Of a stretch of 19,883 bases of DNA, positions 7,221 through 14,373 are shown in pieces. How positions within the stretch are numbered: the stretch's first letter is position 1; each line of letters begins with the position of its first letter. Under the pieces are notes generated by a model. The model saw nothing but the letters and a program-made list of their open reading frames with translations, was not told the origin of the DNA and did not search any database. The stretch is from an uncultured Collinsella sp. (GTDB taxonomy: Bacteria > Actinomycetota > Coriobacteriia > Coriobacteriales > Coriobacteriaceae): contig UQWQ01000036.1 in NCBI GenBank assembly GCA_900544755.1, positions 1 to 19,883 of the forward strand, given 5' to 3'. The position numbers and the translations under genes were made by a program.

Positions 7221-7988
7221 CTACTCGCCTGCCTTAACGACCATAGAGGCGAAGTCGGCAGCCTTGAGCGAAGCGCCGCCCACGAGGGCGCCGTCAACGT
7301 CGGGCTTGGCGACGAGCTCGGCGATGTTGCCGGGCTTCGCGGAACCGCCGTAGAGAACGCGGATGCCGTTGGCGAGCTCCTCGCCGAACATCTCCTTGAG
7401 GGTCTCACGGATAGCGCCGCAGACCTCCTGAGCGTCCTCGGCGGTAGCGGTCTTGCCGGTGCCGATAGCCCAGATGGGCTCGTAGGCGACAACGACCTGC
7501 TTGGGGCAAGTGATCTCGAGACCCTCGAGACCAGCCTTGACCTGGTTCACGACGTGCTCGACATAGGTGCCAGCCTCGCGGACCTCGAGGGACTCGCCGC
7601 AGCAGAAGACGGGAACAAGACCGGCGGCAACGAGGGCCTTGGCCTTCTTGTTCTGGTCCTCGTCGGTCTCGTGGAAGTAGTCGCGACGCTCGGAGTGACC
7701 GATGATGCAGTAGGTGCAGCCAGCAGACTTGAGCATGTCGCAAGAGGACTCACCGGTGAAGGCACCCTTGGCCTCCCAGTACACGTTCTGTGCACCGAGG
7801 GCGATGGGGGCAGCCTGAATGCGGTCATGAACCGTGGTGATGTCGATGGTCGGAGGGCACACGAGCACCTCGACGCCGGCCGGAACCTCGGGCAGAGCCT
7901 GAGCCAGCTCGTCGGCGAGCTTGGCGGCCTCGGCGACGTCGTTGTTCATCTTCCAGTTACCAGCGATAAGAAGGGTGCGATTAGGCAT
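7221..7988 (-). CDS. tpiA: Triosephosphate isomerase
   Basis: This 255-residue TIM-barrel enzyme interconverts dihydroxyacetone phosphate and glyceraldehyde 3-phosphate. The catalytic set is complete: N11 and K13 in AGNWKMN, H98 in CIIGHSERR and E170 in VAYEPIWAIGTG. The phosphate-binding LYGGSAKPGN and ALVGGASL are present near the C-terminus. The open frame extends upstream to 8051, but the ATG at 7988 matches the conserved N-terminus. It overlaps the last eight bases of pgk, with GGAGG of pgk serving as ribosome binding site. This arrangement implies translational coupling. Confidence 0.97.
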   Translation of the reverse strand: MPNRTLLIAGNWKMNNDVAEAAKLADELAQALPEVPAGVEVLVCPPTIDITTVHDRIQAAPIALGAQNVYWEAKGAFTGESSCDMLKSAGCTYCIIGHSERRDYFHETDEDQNKKAKALVAAGLVPVFCCGESLEVREAGTYVEHVVNQVKAGLEGLEITCPKQVVVAYEPIWAIGTGKTATAEDAQEVCGAIRETLKEMFGEELANGIRVLYGGSAKPGNIAELVAKPDVDGALVGGASLKAADFASMVVKAGE

Positions 7989-9171
7989 CGAGAAGCGCCT
8001 CCACTCCGGGCAGGGCCTTACCCTCGACGAGCTCCATGGAAGCGCCACCACCGGTGGAGATCCAGCTCATCTTGTCGGCCAGGTTGAACTTGTTGACAGC
8101 TGCGACAGAGTCGCCACCGCCGATGATCGAGGTGCAGTCGGCCTCGGCAACAGCCTCGGCGATAGCCTGGGTGCCGTGAGCGAAGTTATCGAACTCGAAG
8201 ACGCCCATGGGGCCATTCCAGAACACGGTCTTGGCGCCCTTGACAGCCTCGGCGTAGAGCTCCTCGGTCTTGGGGCCGATGTCCATGCCCTCACGATCGT
8301 CGGGGATAGCGTCGGAAGCGACAACCTCGGGGACAGCGTCCTCGCCAAAGTGATCGGCAACGCGGTTGTCGATGGGAAGCAGGATCTTAACGCCCTTCTC
8401 CTCGGCCTTCTTGAGCATCTCGCCAGCGCGCTCGACCCAGTCCTCTTCCTTGAGGGACTGACCGACGGTCAAGCCCTGAGCCAGGAAGAAGGTGTAGGCC
8501 ATGCCGCCACCGATGATCAGGGTGTCAGCGGAGTCGATGAGGTGATCGAGAACGCCGATCTTGGAGGAAACCTTGGAACCGCCGACGATAGCGACGAAGG
8601 GACGCTCGGGCTCGGCGAAGATGCCGGTCAGCGTGTCGACCTCCTTCTCGAGCAGGAAGCCGGCGACGGCAGGCAGGTAAGCGGCGGGGCCCACGACGGA
8701 ACCCTGGGCGCGGTGAGCGGTGCCGAAGGCATCGAGAACGAAGACGTCACCATAGGAAGCAAGCTTCTTGGCGATCTCGGGATCGTTCTTCTTCTCACGC
8801 TTATCGAAGCGGACGTTCTCGAGAACGAGAACCTTGCCCGGCTCGACGGCAGCGACAGCCTCGGCAGCCTTCTCGCCATAGGTGTCGGCGACGAAGGCGA
8901 CGTCGAGACCAGAGAGCTCGGCGAGCTTCTTGGCGACGGGCTCGAGGGACAGCTCGGGCTGGAAGCCGGTGCCATCGGGACGGCCGAGGTGGCTCATGAG
9001 GATGACGCGAGCGTTGTGCTCAACGAGATAGTTGATGGTGGGCAGGGCAGCCTTGATACGGGTGGTGTCGCCAACGACGCCATCCTTGATAGGCACGTTG
9101 AAGTCAACGCGGACGAGAACGCGCTTGCCGTCGACATCGATGTCGCGGACGGTCTTCTTGGTAAAGGCCAT
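7981..9171 (-). CDS. pgk: Phosphoglycerate kinase
   Basis: This 396-residue two-domain glycolytic kinase transfers phosphate from 1,3-bisphosphoglycerate to ADP. The N-terminal substrate domain shows RVDFNVP at 21-27, MSHLGRPDG, LENVRF and DAFGTAHR. The nucleotide domain shows IVGGSKVSSKI, FWNGPMGVFE and SIIGGGDSVAAV. The reading frame runs upstream to 9207, but ATG 9171 gives the normal N-terminus MAFTKKTVRDIDV and has AAAGG about ten bases upstream. It is separated from gap by a terminator-like hairpin and overlaps tpiA by eight bases. Confidence 0.97.
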   Translation of the reverse strand: MAFTKKTVRDIDVDGKRVLVRVDFNVPIKDGVVGDTTRIKAALPTINYLVEHNARVILMSHLGRPDGTGFQPELSLEPVAKKLAELSGLDVAFVADTYGEKAAEAVAAVEPGKVLVLENVRFDKREKKNDPEIAKKLASYGDVFVLDAFGTAHRAQGSVVGPAAYLPAVAGFLLEKEVDTLTGIFAEPERPFVAIVGGSKVSSKIGVLDHLIDSADTLIIGGGMAYTFFLAQGLTVGQSLKEEDWVERAGEMLKKAEEKGVKILLPIDNRVADHFGEDAVPEVVASDAIPDDREGMDIGPKTEELYAEAVKGAKTVFWNGPMGVFEFDNFAHGTQAIAEAVAEADCTSIIGGGDSVAAVNKFNLADKMSWISTGGGASMELVEGKALPGVEALLDA

Positions 9172-9194
9172 GTTTGCTTCTACCTTTCGTACGT

Positions 9195-9217
9195 GTCTGC
9201 CTCCCATTACGGCAGAC
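9195..9217 (-). promoter_or_regulatory. Leader hairpin upstream of pgk
   Basis: GTCTGCC and GGCAGAC form a 7-bp stem around a nine-base loop that contains GGGA on the minus strand. It lies between the gap terminator and the pgk ribosome binding site. It could protect a processed pgk mRNA end or modulate translation. No known motif is recognised. Confidence 0.35.
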
Positions 9218-9227
9218 GATTTCCTAT

Positions 9228-9274
9228 AAAAAGGGCGCGACCCTAGGGTGTAAGCCCTATAAGGCCGCGCCCTT
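9228..9274 (-). terminator. Terminator-like hairpin between gap and pgk
   Basis: On the minus strand AAGGGCGCG pairs with CGCGCCCTT and is followed by TTTTTAT. The 26-base loop can itself fold (AGGGC with CCCT). It starts 38 bases after the gap stop. It looks like a real intrinsic terminator inside the glycolytic gene run, so gap may be transcribed more strongly than pgk-tpiA-gpmI. No clear pgk promoter was found downstream of it, so partial readthrough is likely. Confidence 0.75.
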
Positions 9275-9311
9275 CTTTAGACGCTCAACGAGCTATTCGC
9301 TAAAAGCTAAA

Positions 9312-10337
9312 TTAAGCAACGAACTTCTCGAAGTACTTGATGGTGCGGACCATCTGAGAGGTGTAAGAGTTCTCGTTGTCGTACCAAGAGGTGACCTGAA
9401 CGAGAGTCTGGCCGTTGCCGAGGTCAGAGCACATGGTCTGAGTGGCGTCGAAGATGGAGCCATGGGTCTCGCCGATGATGTCGGTGGAGACGATGTCGTC
9501 CTCGTTGTAACCGAAGGTCTCGGAGATGGTGGCAGCGTAGGCCTTCATAGCGGCGTTGACCTCGTCGACGGTGACCTTCTTGTCAACGACAGCGTAGAGG
9601 TTGGTGATGGAGCCGGTCGGCGTCGGGACGCGCTGGGCGGCACCGATGAGCTTACCGTTGAGCTCGGGGAGAACCAGGCCGATAGCCTTAGCAGCACCGG
9701 TGGTGTTGGGGACGATGTTGACGGCGCAGGCGCGGCTACGACGCTTGTTGCCCTTGCGCTGCGGGCCGTCGAGCGGCATCTGGTCGCCGGTCCAGGCGTG
9801 AATGGTGGTCATAATGCCGGACACGATGGGAGCGAAGTCGTTCAGACCCTTGGCCATCGGGGCGAGGCAGTTGGTGGTGCAGGAAGCAGCGGAGATGATG
9901 TTGTCCTCAGCGGTCAGCGTCTCGTGGTTGACGTTGTACACGATGGTGGGCAGATCGCTGCCAGCCGGAGCGGAGATGACGACCTTCTTGGCGCCAGCGT
10001 TGATGTGGGCCTGAGCCTTAGCCTTGCTGGTGTAGAAGCCGGTGCACTCGAGAACGACGTCGACGTCGAGGTCGCCCCAAGGCAGGTTGTTGGCGTCGGC
10101 CTCCTTGTAGATCTTGATCTCCTTGCCGTCAACGGTGATGGAATCCTCGCCAGCAACGACCTCGTGATCGCGAGCGTAGTTGCCCTGCGTGGAGTCGTAC
10201 TTCAGCAGGTAAGCGAGCATATCGGGAGAGGTGAGGTCGTTGATAGCGACGATCTCGGAGCCCTCATGACCGAACATCTGACGGAAAGCCAGACGACCGA
10301 TGCGACCGAAGCCGTTAATAGCAACCTTTACTGCCAT
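9312..10337 (-). CDS. gap: Glyceraldehyde-3-phosphate dehydrogenase, NAD-type
   Basis: This 341-residue enzyme oxidises glyceraldehyde 3-phosphate to 1,3-bisphosphoglycerate. The Rossmann start KVAINGFGRIGRLAFRQ and the aspartate of AINDLTS (D34) indicate NAD preference. The catalytic cysteine is C153 in SAASCTTNC, and the base histidine lies in IHAWTGDQ. The C-terminal SWYDNENSY is the usual family block. The frame extends upstream to 10439, but ATG 10337 follows AAAGGAG by a normal spacing and gives the standard N-terminus. The gene is followed by a terminator-like hairpin before pgk. A candidate promoter and operator lie in the 193-base region upstream. Confidence 0.97.
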   Translation of the reverse strand: MAVKVAINGFGRIGRLAFRQMFGHEGSEIVAINDLTSPDMLAYLLKYDSTQGNYARDHEVVAGEDSITVDGKEIKIYKEADANNLPWGDLDVDVVLECTGFYTSKAKAQAHINAGAKKVVISAPAGSDLPTIVYNVNHETLTAEDNIISAASCTTNCLAPMAKGLNDFAPIVSGIMTTIHAWTGDQMPLDGPQRKGNKRRSRACAVNIVPNTTGAAKAIGLVLPELNGKLIGAAQRVPTPTGSITNLYAVVDKKVTVDEVNAAMKAYAATISETFGYNEDDIVSTDIIGETHGSIFDATQTMCSDLGNGQTLVQVTSWYDNENSYTSQMVRTIKYFEKFVA

Positions 10338-10409
10338 TGTGTCTCCTTTCGTAAGGCCCCCGCGAGCTACAGCGCCCGCCGTTGAGGCCCACAAACTAAC
10401 CACTCGCCT

Positions 10410-10415
10410 AATATA
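10410..10415 (-). promoter_or_regulatory. Candidate -10 box of gap
   Basis: The minus strand reads TATATT, five of six matches to the consensus, 73 bases before the gap start codon. An A8 tract lies just upstream of it. No good -35 box is present at 16-18 bases, so an activator or curved DNA may be needed. It is the best promoter-like site between whiA and gap. Confidence 0.35.
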
Positions 10416-10471
10416 CCTTTTTTTTGACTTGAATTTCACGAGAATGCTCGAAATTGAAAATCAAATTTACG

Positions 10472-10485
10472 TTAAAACGTTTTAA
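10472..10485. promoter_or_regulatory. Perfect 14-bp palindrome, candidate operator upstream of gap
   Basis: TTAAAACGTTTTAA is a perfect palindrome with a central CG, the form typical of LacI/GalR-family (including CcpA-type) operators. It lies about 57 bases upstream of the candidate gap -10 box and 46 bases after the whiA stop. A position upstream of the promoter fits activation or looping better than simple blocking. The regulator is unknown. Two AGCAGTT direct repeats 20 bases apart (10496-10502 and 10516-10522) lie beside it. Confidence 0.4.
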
Positions 10486-10530
10486 AGAGTAAAACAGCAG
10501 TTCAATCCCTATATAAGCAGTTTCGCTCAA

Positions 10531-11460
10531 CTACCTGTTTGCTTCAATGAGCTTTTCAAGCCTCAAAACTCGATGGTAGAGGGCCGACTTCGACAAGGGA
10601 GGGTCAGCCATCTCCCCCAGATCGCGCAGTGACAGATCGGGATAGCGCTCGCGCAGGTCGCAAAAGACTGCTAAGGCGTCCGGAAGCGTGTCGCGTAAAC
10701 CCCGCTGTTCGAGCTCATCGATCAACGCAAGCTGATGCTGGGCGGCACCCGCACTTCTGGTCTGATTGGCCAGCTCGGCATTCACGCGACGGTTTACGTC
10801 GTTCTTAACCAATTTGACCGCGCGCGCTTCCTCGATCTCGGCAACGCTGCGCTTGGCTCCGACCAGCTTTAGGAGCTGCTCGATCTCCTCGGCGCTCTTA
10901 ATGTACACGGCATAGGACCCGCGCCGTGCGTTGACGCGCGCATGGACCCCAATCTGCTCCAGCAGATCGCAGAGCCCCTTGGCATATTGCTCGCCCTGCA
11001 CCGCGATCTCCAAATGAAAATCGCCGCGTGGATCGGCCACGAAGCCACCCGCGATGAGCGCGCCGCGGATGTAGGCAAGCCTGCAGCAGGGACGGGCAAC
11101 GATGTGTCGGGGAACACCAGCGACGAGCCCTCCCCTGCGGTCTAGAATGCCCAGCAGCACCAGAGCCTTGTCCAGGTCGGGTTGATCGGGCAGGGTAATG
11201 AGATAATTACGGACCTTATGCAAGACCGATTTACGAACGGTGAATTCCGTTTTGAGCTTAAGGATGCGATGCGTCAGCGTGATCATCGTGCGCGCGACGG
11301 CTCCCGTCTCAGTCGCAACTGTCAAACGATACCGCCCAGAGCCGGTAAGCGAGAGCGTACCACTCACGCGCGTGAGGGCGGCAAGTGTCGACAAGTCGCA
11401 GTATTCACATTCGGGTTCGCAGCGCGCAAGCTCGTCGCGCACCTCAGCGGTAAACGACAT
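10531..11460 (-). CDS. whiA: DNA-binding regulator WhiA
   Basis: This 309-residue protein has the WhiA layout: a degenerate LAGLIDADG homing-endonuclease fold followed by a C-terminal helix-turn-helix. The first part starts SFTAEVRDELAR and contains YIRGALIAGGFVADPRGDFHLEI at about 130-152. The C-terminal domain has LSLRDLGEMADPPLSKSALYHRVLRLEKL. In actinobacteria WhiA controls cell-division and sporulation genes; in non-sporulating species a division or chromosome-segregation role is known. The start ATG lies six bases after rapZ, with a weak AGG-rich ribosome binding site, suggesting coupling. Confidence 0.95.
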   Translation of the reverse strand: MSFTAEVRDELARCEPECEYCDLSTLAALTRVSGTLSLTGSGRYRLTVATETGAVARTMITLTHRILKLKTEFTVRKSVLHKVRNYLITLPDQPDLDKALVLLGILDRRGGLVAGVPRHIVARPCCRLAYIRGALIAGGFVADPRGDFHLEIAVQGEQYAKGLCDLLEQIGVHARVNARRGSYAVYIKSAEEIEQLLKLVGAKRSVAEIEEARAVKLVKNDVNRRVNAELANQTRSAGAAQHQLALIDELEQRGLRDTLPDALAVFCDLRERYPDLSLRDLGEMADPPLSKSALYHRVLRLEKLIEANR

Positions 11461-11466
11461 GCAGGC

Positions 11467-12387
11467 CTATGCCTTCGTGTTGGCGCGCGACAGATCGCGG
11501 TGGGAGATGCTCACGTGATACTGGGCGCCTTCCAGGTAACGGGCCGTGGCCTCGGCAATGGCGACGCTACGGTGCTGTCCGCCCGTGCAGCCGATGGCGA
11601 TAGAAAGCTGCGGTTTACCCTCCGCGATATAACCGGGCATGACCGTATCGAGCAGCTGCGTCCAGGCCTTCCAGAACTCCTGCGTCTTGGGATGGTCCAG
11701 AACAAAGTCGGAGACTTTCTTATCGAGACCGGTCATGGTGCGCATCTCGGGATCGTAGAACGGATTGGGCAGGAAGCGAACGTCGATCATAATGTCCGCC
11801 TCGACGGGCATACCGTGCTTAAAGCCAAACGAGAACACATGGACGTCCATGAGCTGTTGGTCGGACAGTTCGGAAAATGCCATACGTAGCTTGTTGCGCA
11901 GCGCAGAGGTGCGCAGACGGCTCGTGTCGATAATCATATCGGCTCGATCGCGCACGCCCTGCAGCTGAAGGCGCTCGCGCTGAATGGCATCGGCCGTAGT
12001 CTCCCCCGGCTTGGCAATGGGATGACGGCGGCGATTTTCGCTGTAGCGACGAATCAGCACCTCGTCAGAAGCCTCCAGGAACACGATGTCGCAGCTCATC
12101 TCGCGTTCTTCGAGCGCGGCGACCGCATCGAGCAACTCGTCAAACAGTCCCTGGCTACGCAAATCGCAGGTGACGGCGAGATGCCTGCCCACGCCCGTAT
12201 TGATGCCGACGAGCTCGGCAAGCTGGGCGATCAGACGCGGAGGCAGGTTATCGATGCAAAAATAGCCCATGTCCTCGAACACGTGCATAGCCTGCGTGCG
12301 GCCCGATCCGGACATTCCGGTGATGATGACGATATCGGGGATGCGCTCCGAGCGCTCCGCCGCATCCATGGCATCTCCCTTTTGCAT
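11467..12387 (-). CDS. rapZ: RapZ/YvcJ family RNase adapter, P-loop nucleotide-binding protein
   Basis: This 306-residue protein has an N-terminal P-loop domain and a C-terminal nucleotide-metabolite/RNA-binding domain. The Walker A is GMSGSGRT at 24-31, with arginine in place of the usual lysine, as is common in actinobacterial members. FEDMGYFCIDNLPP and, near the C-terminus, IAIGCTGGQHRSV are diagnostic. In E. coli RapZ controls amino-sugar synthesis through RNase E and small RNAs; in Gram-positives the role is less clear. Two in-frame starts have good ribosome sites: ATG 12387 behind GGGAGG and ATG 12369 behind AAGGGAG. I chose the longer. whiA follows at once, without yvcK. Confidence 0.93.
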   Translation of the reverse strand: MQKGDAMDAAERSERIPDIVIITGMSGSGRTQAMHVFEDMGYFCIDNLPPRLIAQLAELVGINTGVGRHLAVTCDLRSQGLFDELLDAVAALEEREMSCDIVFLEASDEVLIRRYSENRRRHPIAKPGETTADAIQRERLQLQGVRDRADMIIDTSRLRTSALRNKLRMAFSELSDQQLMDVHVFSFGFKHGMPVEADIMIDVRFLPNPFYDPEMRTMTGLDKKVSDFVLDHPKTQEFWKAWTQLLDTVMPGYIAEGKPQLSIAIGCTGGQHRSVAIAEATARYLEGAQYHVSISHRDLSRANTKA

Positions 12388-12400
12388 GTGCTGCCTCCCG

Positions 12401-12437
12401 AAAACAAGCGCGGGACCCAGCAACCCGGATCCCGCGC
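12401..12437 (-). terminator. Terminator hairpin between nanE and rapZ
   Basis: On the minus strand GCGCGGGA pairs with TCCCGCGC around a 14-base loop that can pair further (CC with GG), followed by TTGTTTT. It starts about 52 bases after the nanE stop and fits termination of the sialic-acid operon. It ends only about four bases before the GGGAGG ribosome site of rapZ, so rapZ transcripts must either start upstream and read through it or arise very close to the gene. Confidence 0.75.
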
Positions 12438-12455
12438 GGTCAATTGCCTATATTG

Positions 12456-12461
12456 AGTATA
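12456..12461 (-). promoter_or_regulatory. Candidate -10 box for rapZ
   Basis: The minus strand reads TATACT, a five-of-six match, 27 bases after the nanE stop. No -35 box is seen at normal spacing. If used, transcription would begin near 12449 and the whole hairpin at 12408-12437 would lie in the rapZ leader. Confidence 0.22.
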
Positions 12462-12488
12462 CCGCCCCGAGCGGATACGAGGCCTGTC

Positions 12489-13175
12489 TTACGCCTCAAG
12501 CGCAGCCTTGAACCAACTCGTAATACTCGTGGGATGCGTGATGGCAGTGCCGACGACAACGGCCCAAGCGCCAGCATCGATCGCGGCGCGAGCCTCCTCG
12601 GGCGTGTGCACACGGCCCTCGCAGATGATGGGAAGACCGGGGAATTCCTCGGTCGCCTGACGCAGAAGCGGAAGATCGGGGCCATCGGCCATGGTGCAGT
12701 CGATGGCGGCGACACCATGAGAAAGCGTGGTGGATACAAGGTCGAAGCCCATATCAACCGCACGGCGAATGTCCTCGATGGTGGCACAATCCGCCATCAG
12801 GAGCACACCCTCCTCGTGCAGCGGACGGAAGGTGTCCTCGACGGTCTTGCCATCGGGACGCGGACGATCGGTGGCATCGATCGCCACGATATCGGCACCC
12901 GCGGCAACGCAGGCGCGAGCGTGACGCAGCGTCGGCGTGATGTAAACGCCCTCGTGCCCATCCTTCCACAGGCCGATAACAGGAACCTCACAGCGACCCT
13001 TAATGGCGGCAATGTCGGCAAGGCCCTGACAGCGAATGGCGGCGGCGCCGCCAAGCTCGCAAGCGCGAGACATTTGAGCCATGGTCTCGGGCGTACGAAG
13101 CGGCTCGCCCATATACGCCTGAACGCTCACGACGAGCTTGCCCTTCAGGGATTGAATCAAAGGATCGACGGTCAT
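12489..13175 (-). CDS. nanE: N-acetylmannosamine-6-phosphate 2-epimerase NanE
   Basis: This 228-residue TIM-barrel enzyme converts ManNAc-6-phosphate to GlcNAc-6-phosphate, the last step specific to sialic acid breakdown. Visible family blocks are KLVVSVQAYMGEPL, GGAAAIRCQG, VIGLWKDG with the probable catalytic lysine K71, DIVAIDATDRPRPDG, and PIICEGRVHTPEEA with the probable catalytic glutamate E186. Length is normal. It is the last gene of the run that begins with the ABC transporter and is followed by a terminator. AAAGG lies 11 bases before the ATG, a slightly long spacing. NagA and NagB, needed to finish the pathway, are not in the window. Confidence 0.95.
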   Translation of the reverse strand: MTVDPLIQSLKGKLVVSVQAYMGEPLRTPETMAQMSRACELGGAAAIRCQGLADIAAIKGRCEVPVIGLWKDGHEGVYITPTLRHARACVAAGADIVAIDATDRPRPDGKTVEDTFRPLHEEGVLLMADCATIEDIRRAVDMGFDLVSTTLSHGVAAIDCTMADGPDLPLLRQATEEFPGLPIICEGRVHTPEEARAAIDAGAWAVVVGTAITHPTSITSWFKAALEA

Positions 13176-13198
13176 AAGGCTGCAACCTTTCTCAGAAC

Positions 13199-13229
13199 AG
13201 CCTCCCGAGGCGTGTTGTCTCGGGAGGCT
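13199..13229 (-). other. Intercistronic hairpin between the ROK kinase and nanE
   Basis: AGCCTCCCGAG and CTCGGGAGGCT form a perfect 11-bp stem around a nine-base loop, in the 70 bases between the two genes. No U-tract follows on either strand, so it is unlikely to terminate. It probably stabilises or marks a processing point in the polycistronic mRNA. Confidence 0.6.
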
Positions 13230-13245
13230 CCTACAGCAGATACGT

Positions 13246-14211
13246 TTACTTCAACGAGGCAAGAAGATGCTCAGCGGCACCGATGAGCGGAGCATCGCCC
13301 TCCAGAGAACCGATGAGGATCGGCGTGTCCTGAAGCGGATCGAGCGCCTGGCTGGCATAGCCCTCGTGCACCGAATCCTTCCACGTCTGCGAACGCCAAT
13401 CGGGACCTTGGTGAATCACGCCGCCCGAAAGCACGATGACCTCAGGGTCCAGGATGTTAGCGAGCGAGCCCAAGCTGGCACCCAACGCAAAGCCGGCATC
13501 ATGGATGACCTCGGTCGCCTTTGCGTCGCCTGCACGGCACAGGTCGTTCACATCGCGACCGACCGAAGGACGGCTGGGGTCGACACGGCCAAAGCGCTCA
13601 TCGTACATACGACCAATGGAAGTGCCCGAAGCAACCGACTCCAGATGGCCGGAACGCCCGCAGGCGCAGGGAATGCCGGCGGCAGCCGAGCACTCGATGT
13701 GGCCCATATGGCCAGCAGCACCATGGAAGCCCTGCATCACGCGGCCGTTCTCGACATATGCGCCGCCGATGCCCGTACCGATGCCAAGACACAAGACGGA
13801 GAACTTGCCCTTGCCGACGCCCCAGTGGGCCTCGCCCAGAGCATGAGCTTGCACGTCGCCTACAACGGCAACGGGAAGACCGAGATCCTCGCGCAGACGC
13901 GGCCCCAACTGAACGCCGGACCAGCCGGGCATGATCTCATTGGCATACGCGATGGCGCCCGTCTTGGGATCGACGACGCCGGCGGCACCGATACCGACGC
14001 CAAGGACCTCGACATCGGGATTCGCCTCGAGAGCAGCCTTGATGGACGCCTCGATACGCTGGAAGACGGCCTCGCCGCCCTCTTGGGCCTCGGTGGGAAC
14101 CTCGGCCTCAAAAACGGGATGGGGCACACTACCGTCAGCCGGGTACTCCATGATGGCAGTCGCGATCTTAGTTCCGCCGATATCGACAGAACAGACGTAC
14201 TTGTTCTCCAT
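13246..14211 (-). CDS. nanK: ROK family sugar kinase, probable N-acetylmannosamine kinase
   Basis: This 321-residue ROK kinase would phosphorylate ManNAc with ATP between the lyase and the epimerase. DIGGTKIA at 10-17 and LGIGTGIGGAYV at about 142-153 are the nucleotide-binding motifs. D119 in VGDVQAHALGE is the likely catalytic base. The zinc motif is GH (168) followed by CACGRSGHLE (182-191), with histidine replacing the usual third cysteine. ATG 14211 follows AAGGAG; the frame extends to 14238 but without a better site. By sequence alone glucokinase activity is possible. The ManNAc assignment rests on its position between the lyase and nanE. Confidence 0.85.
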   Translation of the reverse strand: MENKYVCSVDIGGTKIATAIMEYPADGSVPHPVFEAEVPTEAQEGGEAVFQRIEASIKAALEANPDVEVLGVGIGAAGVVDPKTGAIAYANEIMPGWSGVQLGPRLREDLGLPVAVVGDVQAHALGEAHWGVGKGKFSVLCLGIGTGIGGAYVENGRVMQGFHGAAGHMGHIECSAAAGIPCACGRSGHLESVASGTSIGRMYDERFGRVDPSRPSVGRDVNDLCRAGDAKATEVIHDAGFALGASLGSLANILDPEVIVLSGGVIHQGPDWRSQTWKDSVHEGYASQALDPLQDTPILIGSLEGDAPLIGAAEHLLASLK

Positions 14212-14276
14212 GTCGCTCTCCTTCGGAGATAAAAACAACTACAGGAAATGAGGGCAGAATTATCGCCACAGGTTGA

Positions 14277-14373
14277 TAAAGGTTTCCCAGGTGCCCGAGG
14301 TTGGGGTGAAAGTGGTCGGGCGTTGACCTAATGACCACTTGAGCCCCAAGATCGGGTGCCTGGGGAAGCTTTA
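14277..14373 (-). repeat. 97-bp imperfect palindrome between nanA and nanK
   Basis: Two 41-base arms (14277-14317 and 14333-14373) are inverted copies with about 32 of 41 matching positions, around a 15-base centre. Perfect blocks are TAAAG, CCCAGG, CCGA, TTGGGG and AAGTGGTC; mismatches cluster as small internal loops. The end of the right arm is the stop codon of nanA. No U-tract follows. It could be a miniature repeat element, a REP-like sequence or a stabilising mRNA hairpin. Nothing else in this window matches it. Confidence 0.75.

Noticed and set aside
5821..7353. Plus-strand open frame of 510 codons opposite gpmI and the end of tpiA
   Set aside because: Shadow of strongly biased glycolytic genes; no domain, and the opposite frame is certain.
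7921..10385. Long plus-strand open frames opposite pgk and gap
   Set aside because: Low-complexity L/G/V/D/E translations without family motifs, opposite highly expressed enzymes.
11467..12387. RapZ with a defective P-loop (lysine to arginine)
   Set aside because: Arginine at this position is common in actinobacterial RapZ proteins, so it is a lineage trait rather than damage.
13199..13229. Hairpin before nanE as a transcription terminator
   Set aside because: No U-tract on either strand, and nanE lies immediately downstream with no visible promoter of its own.
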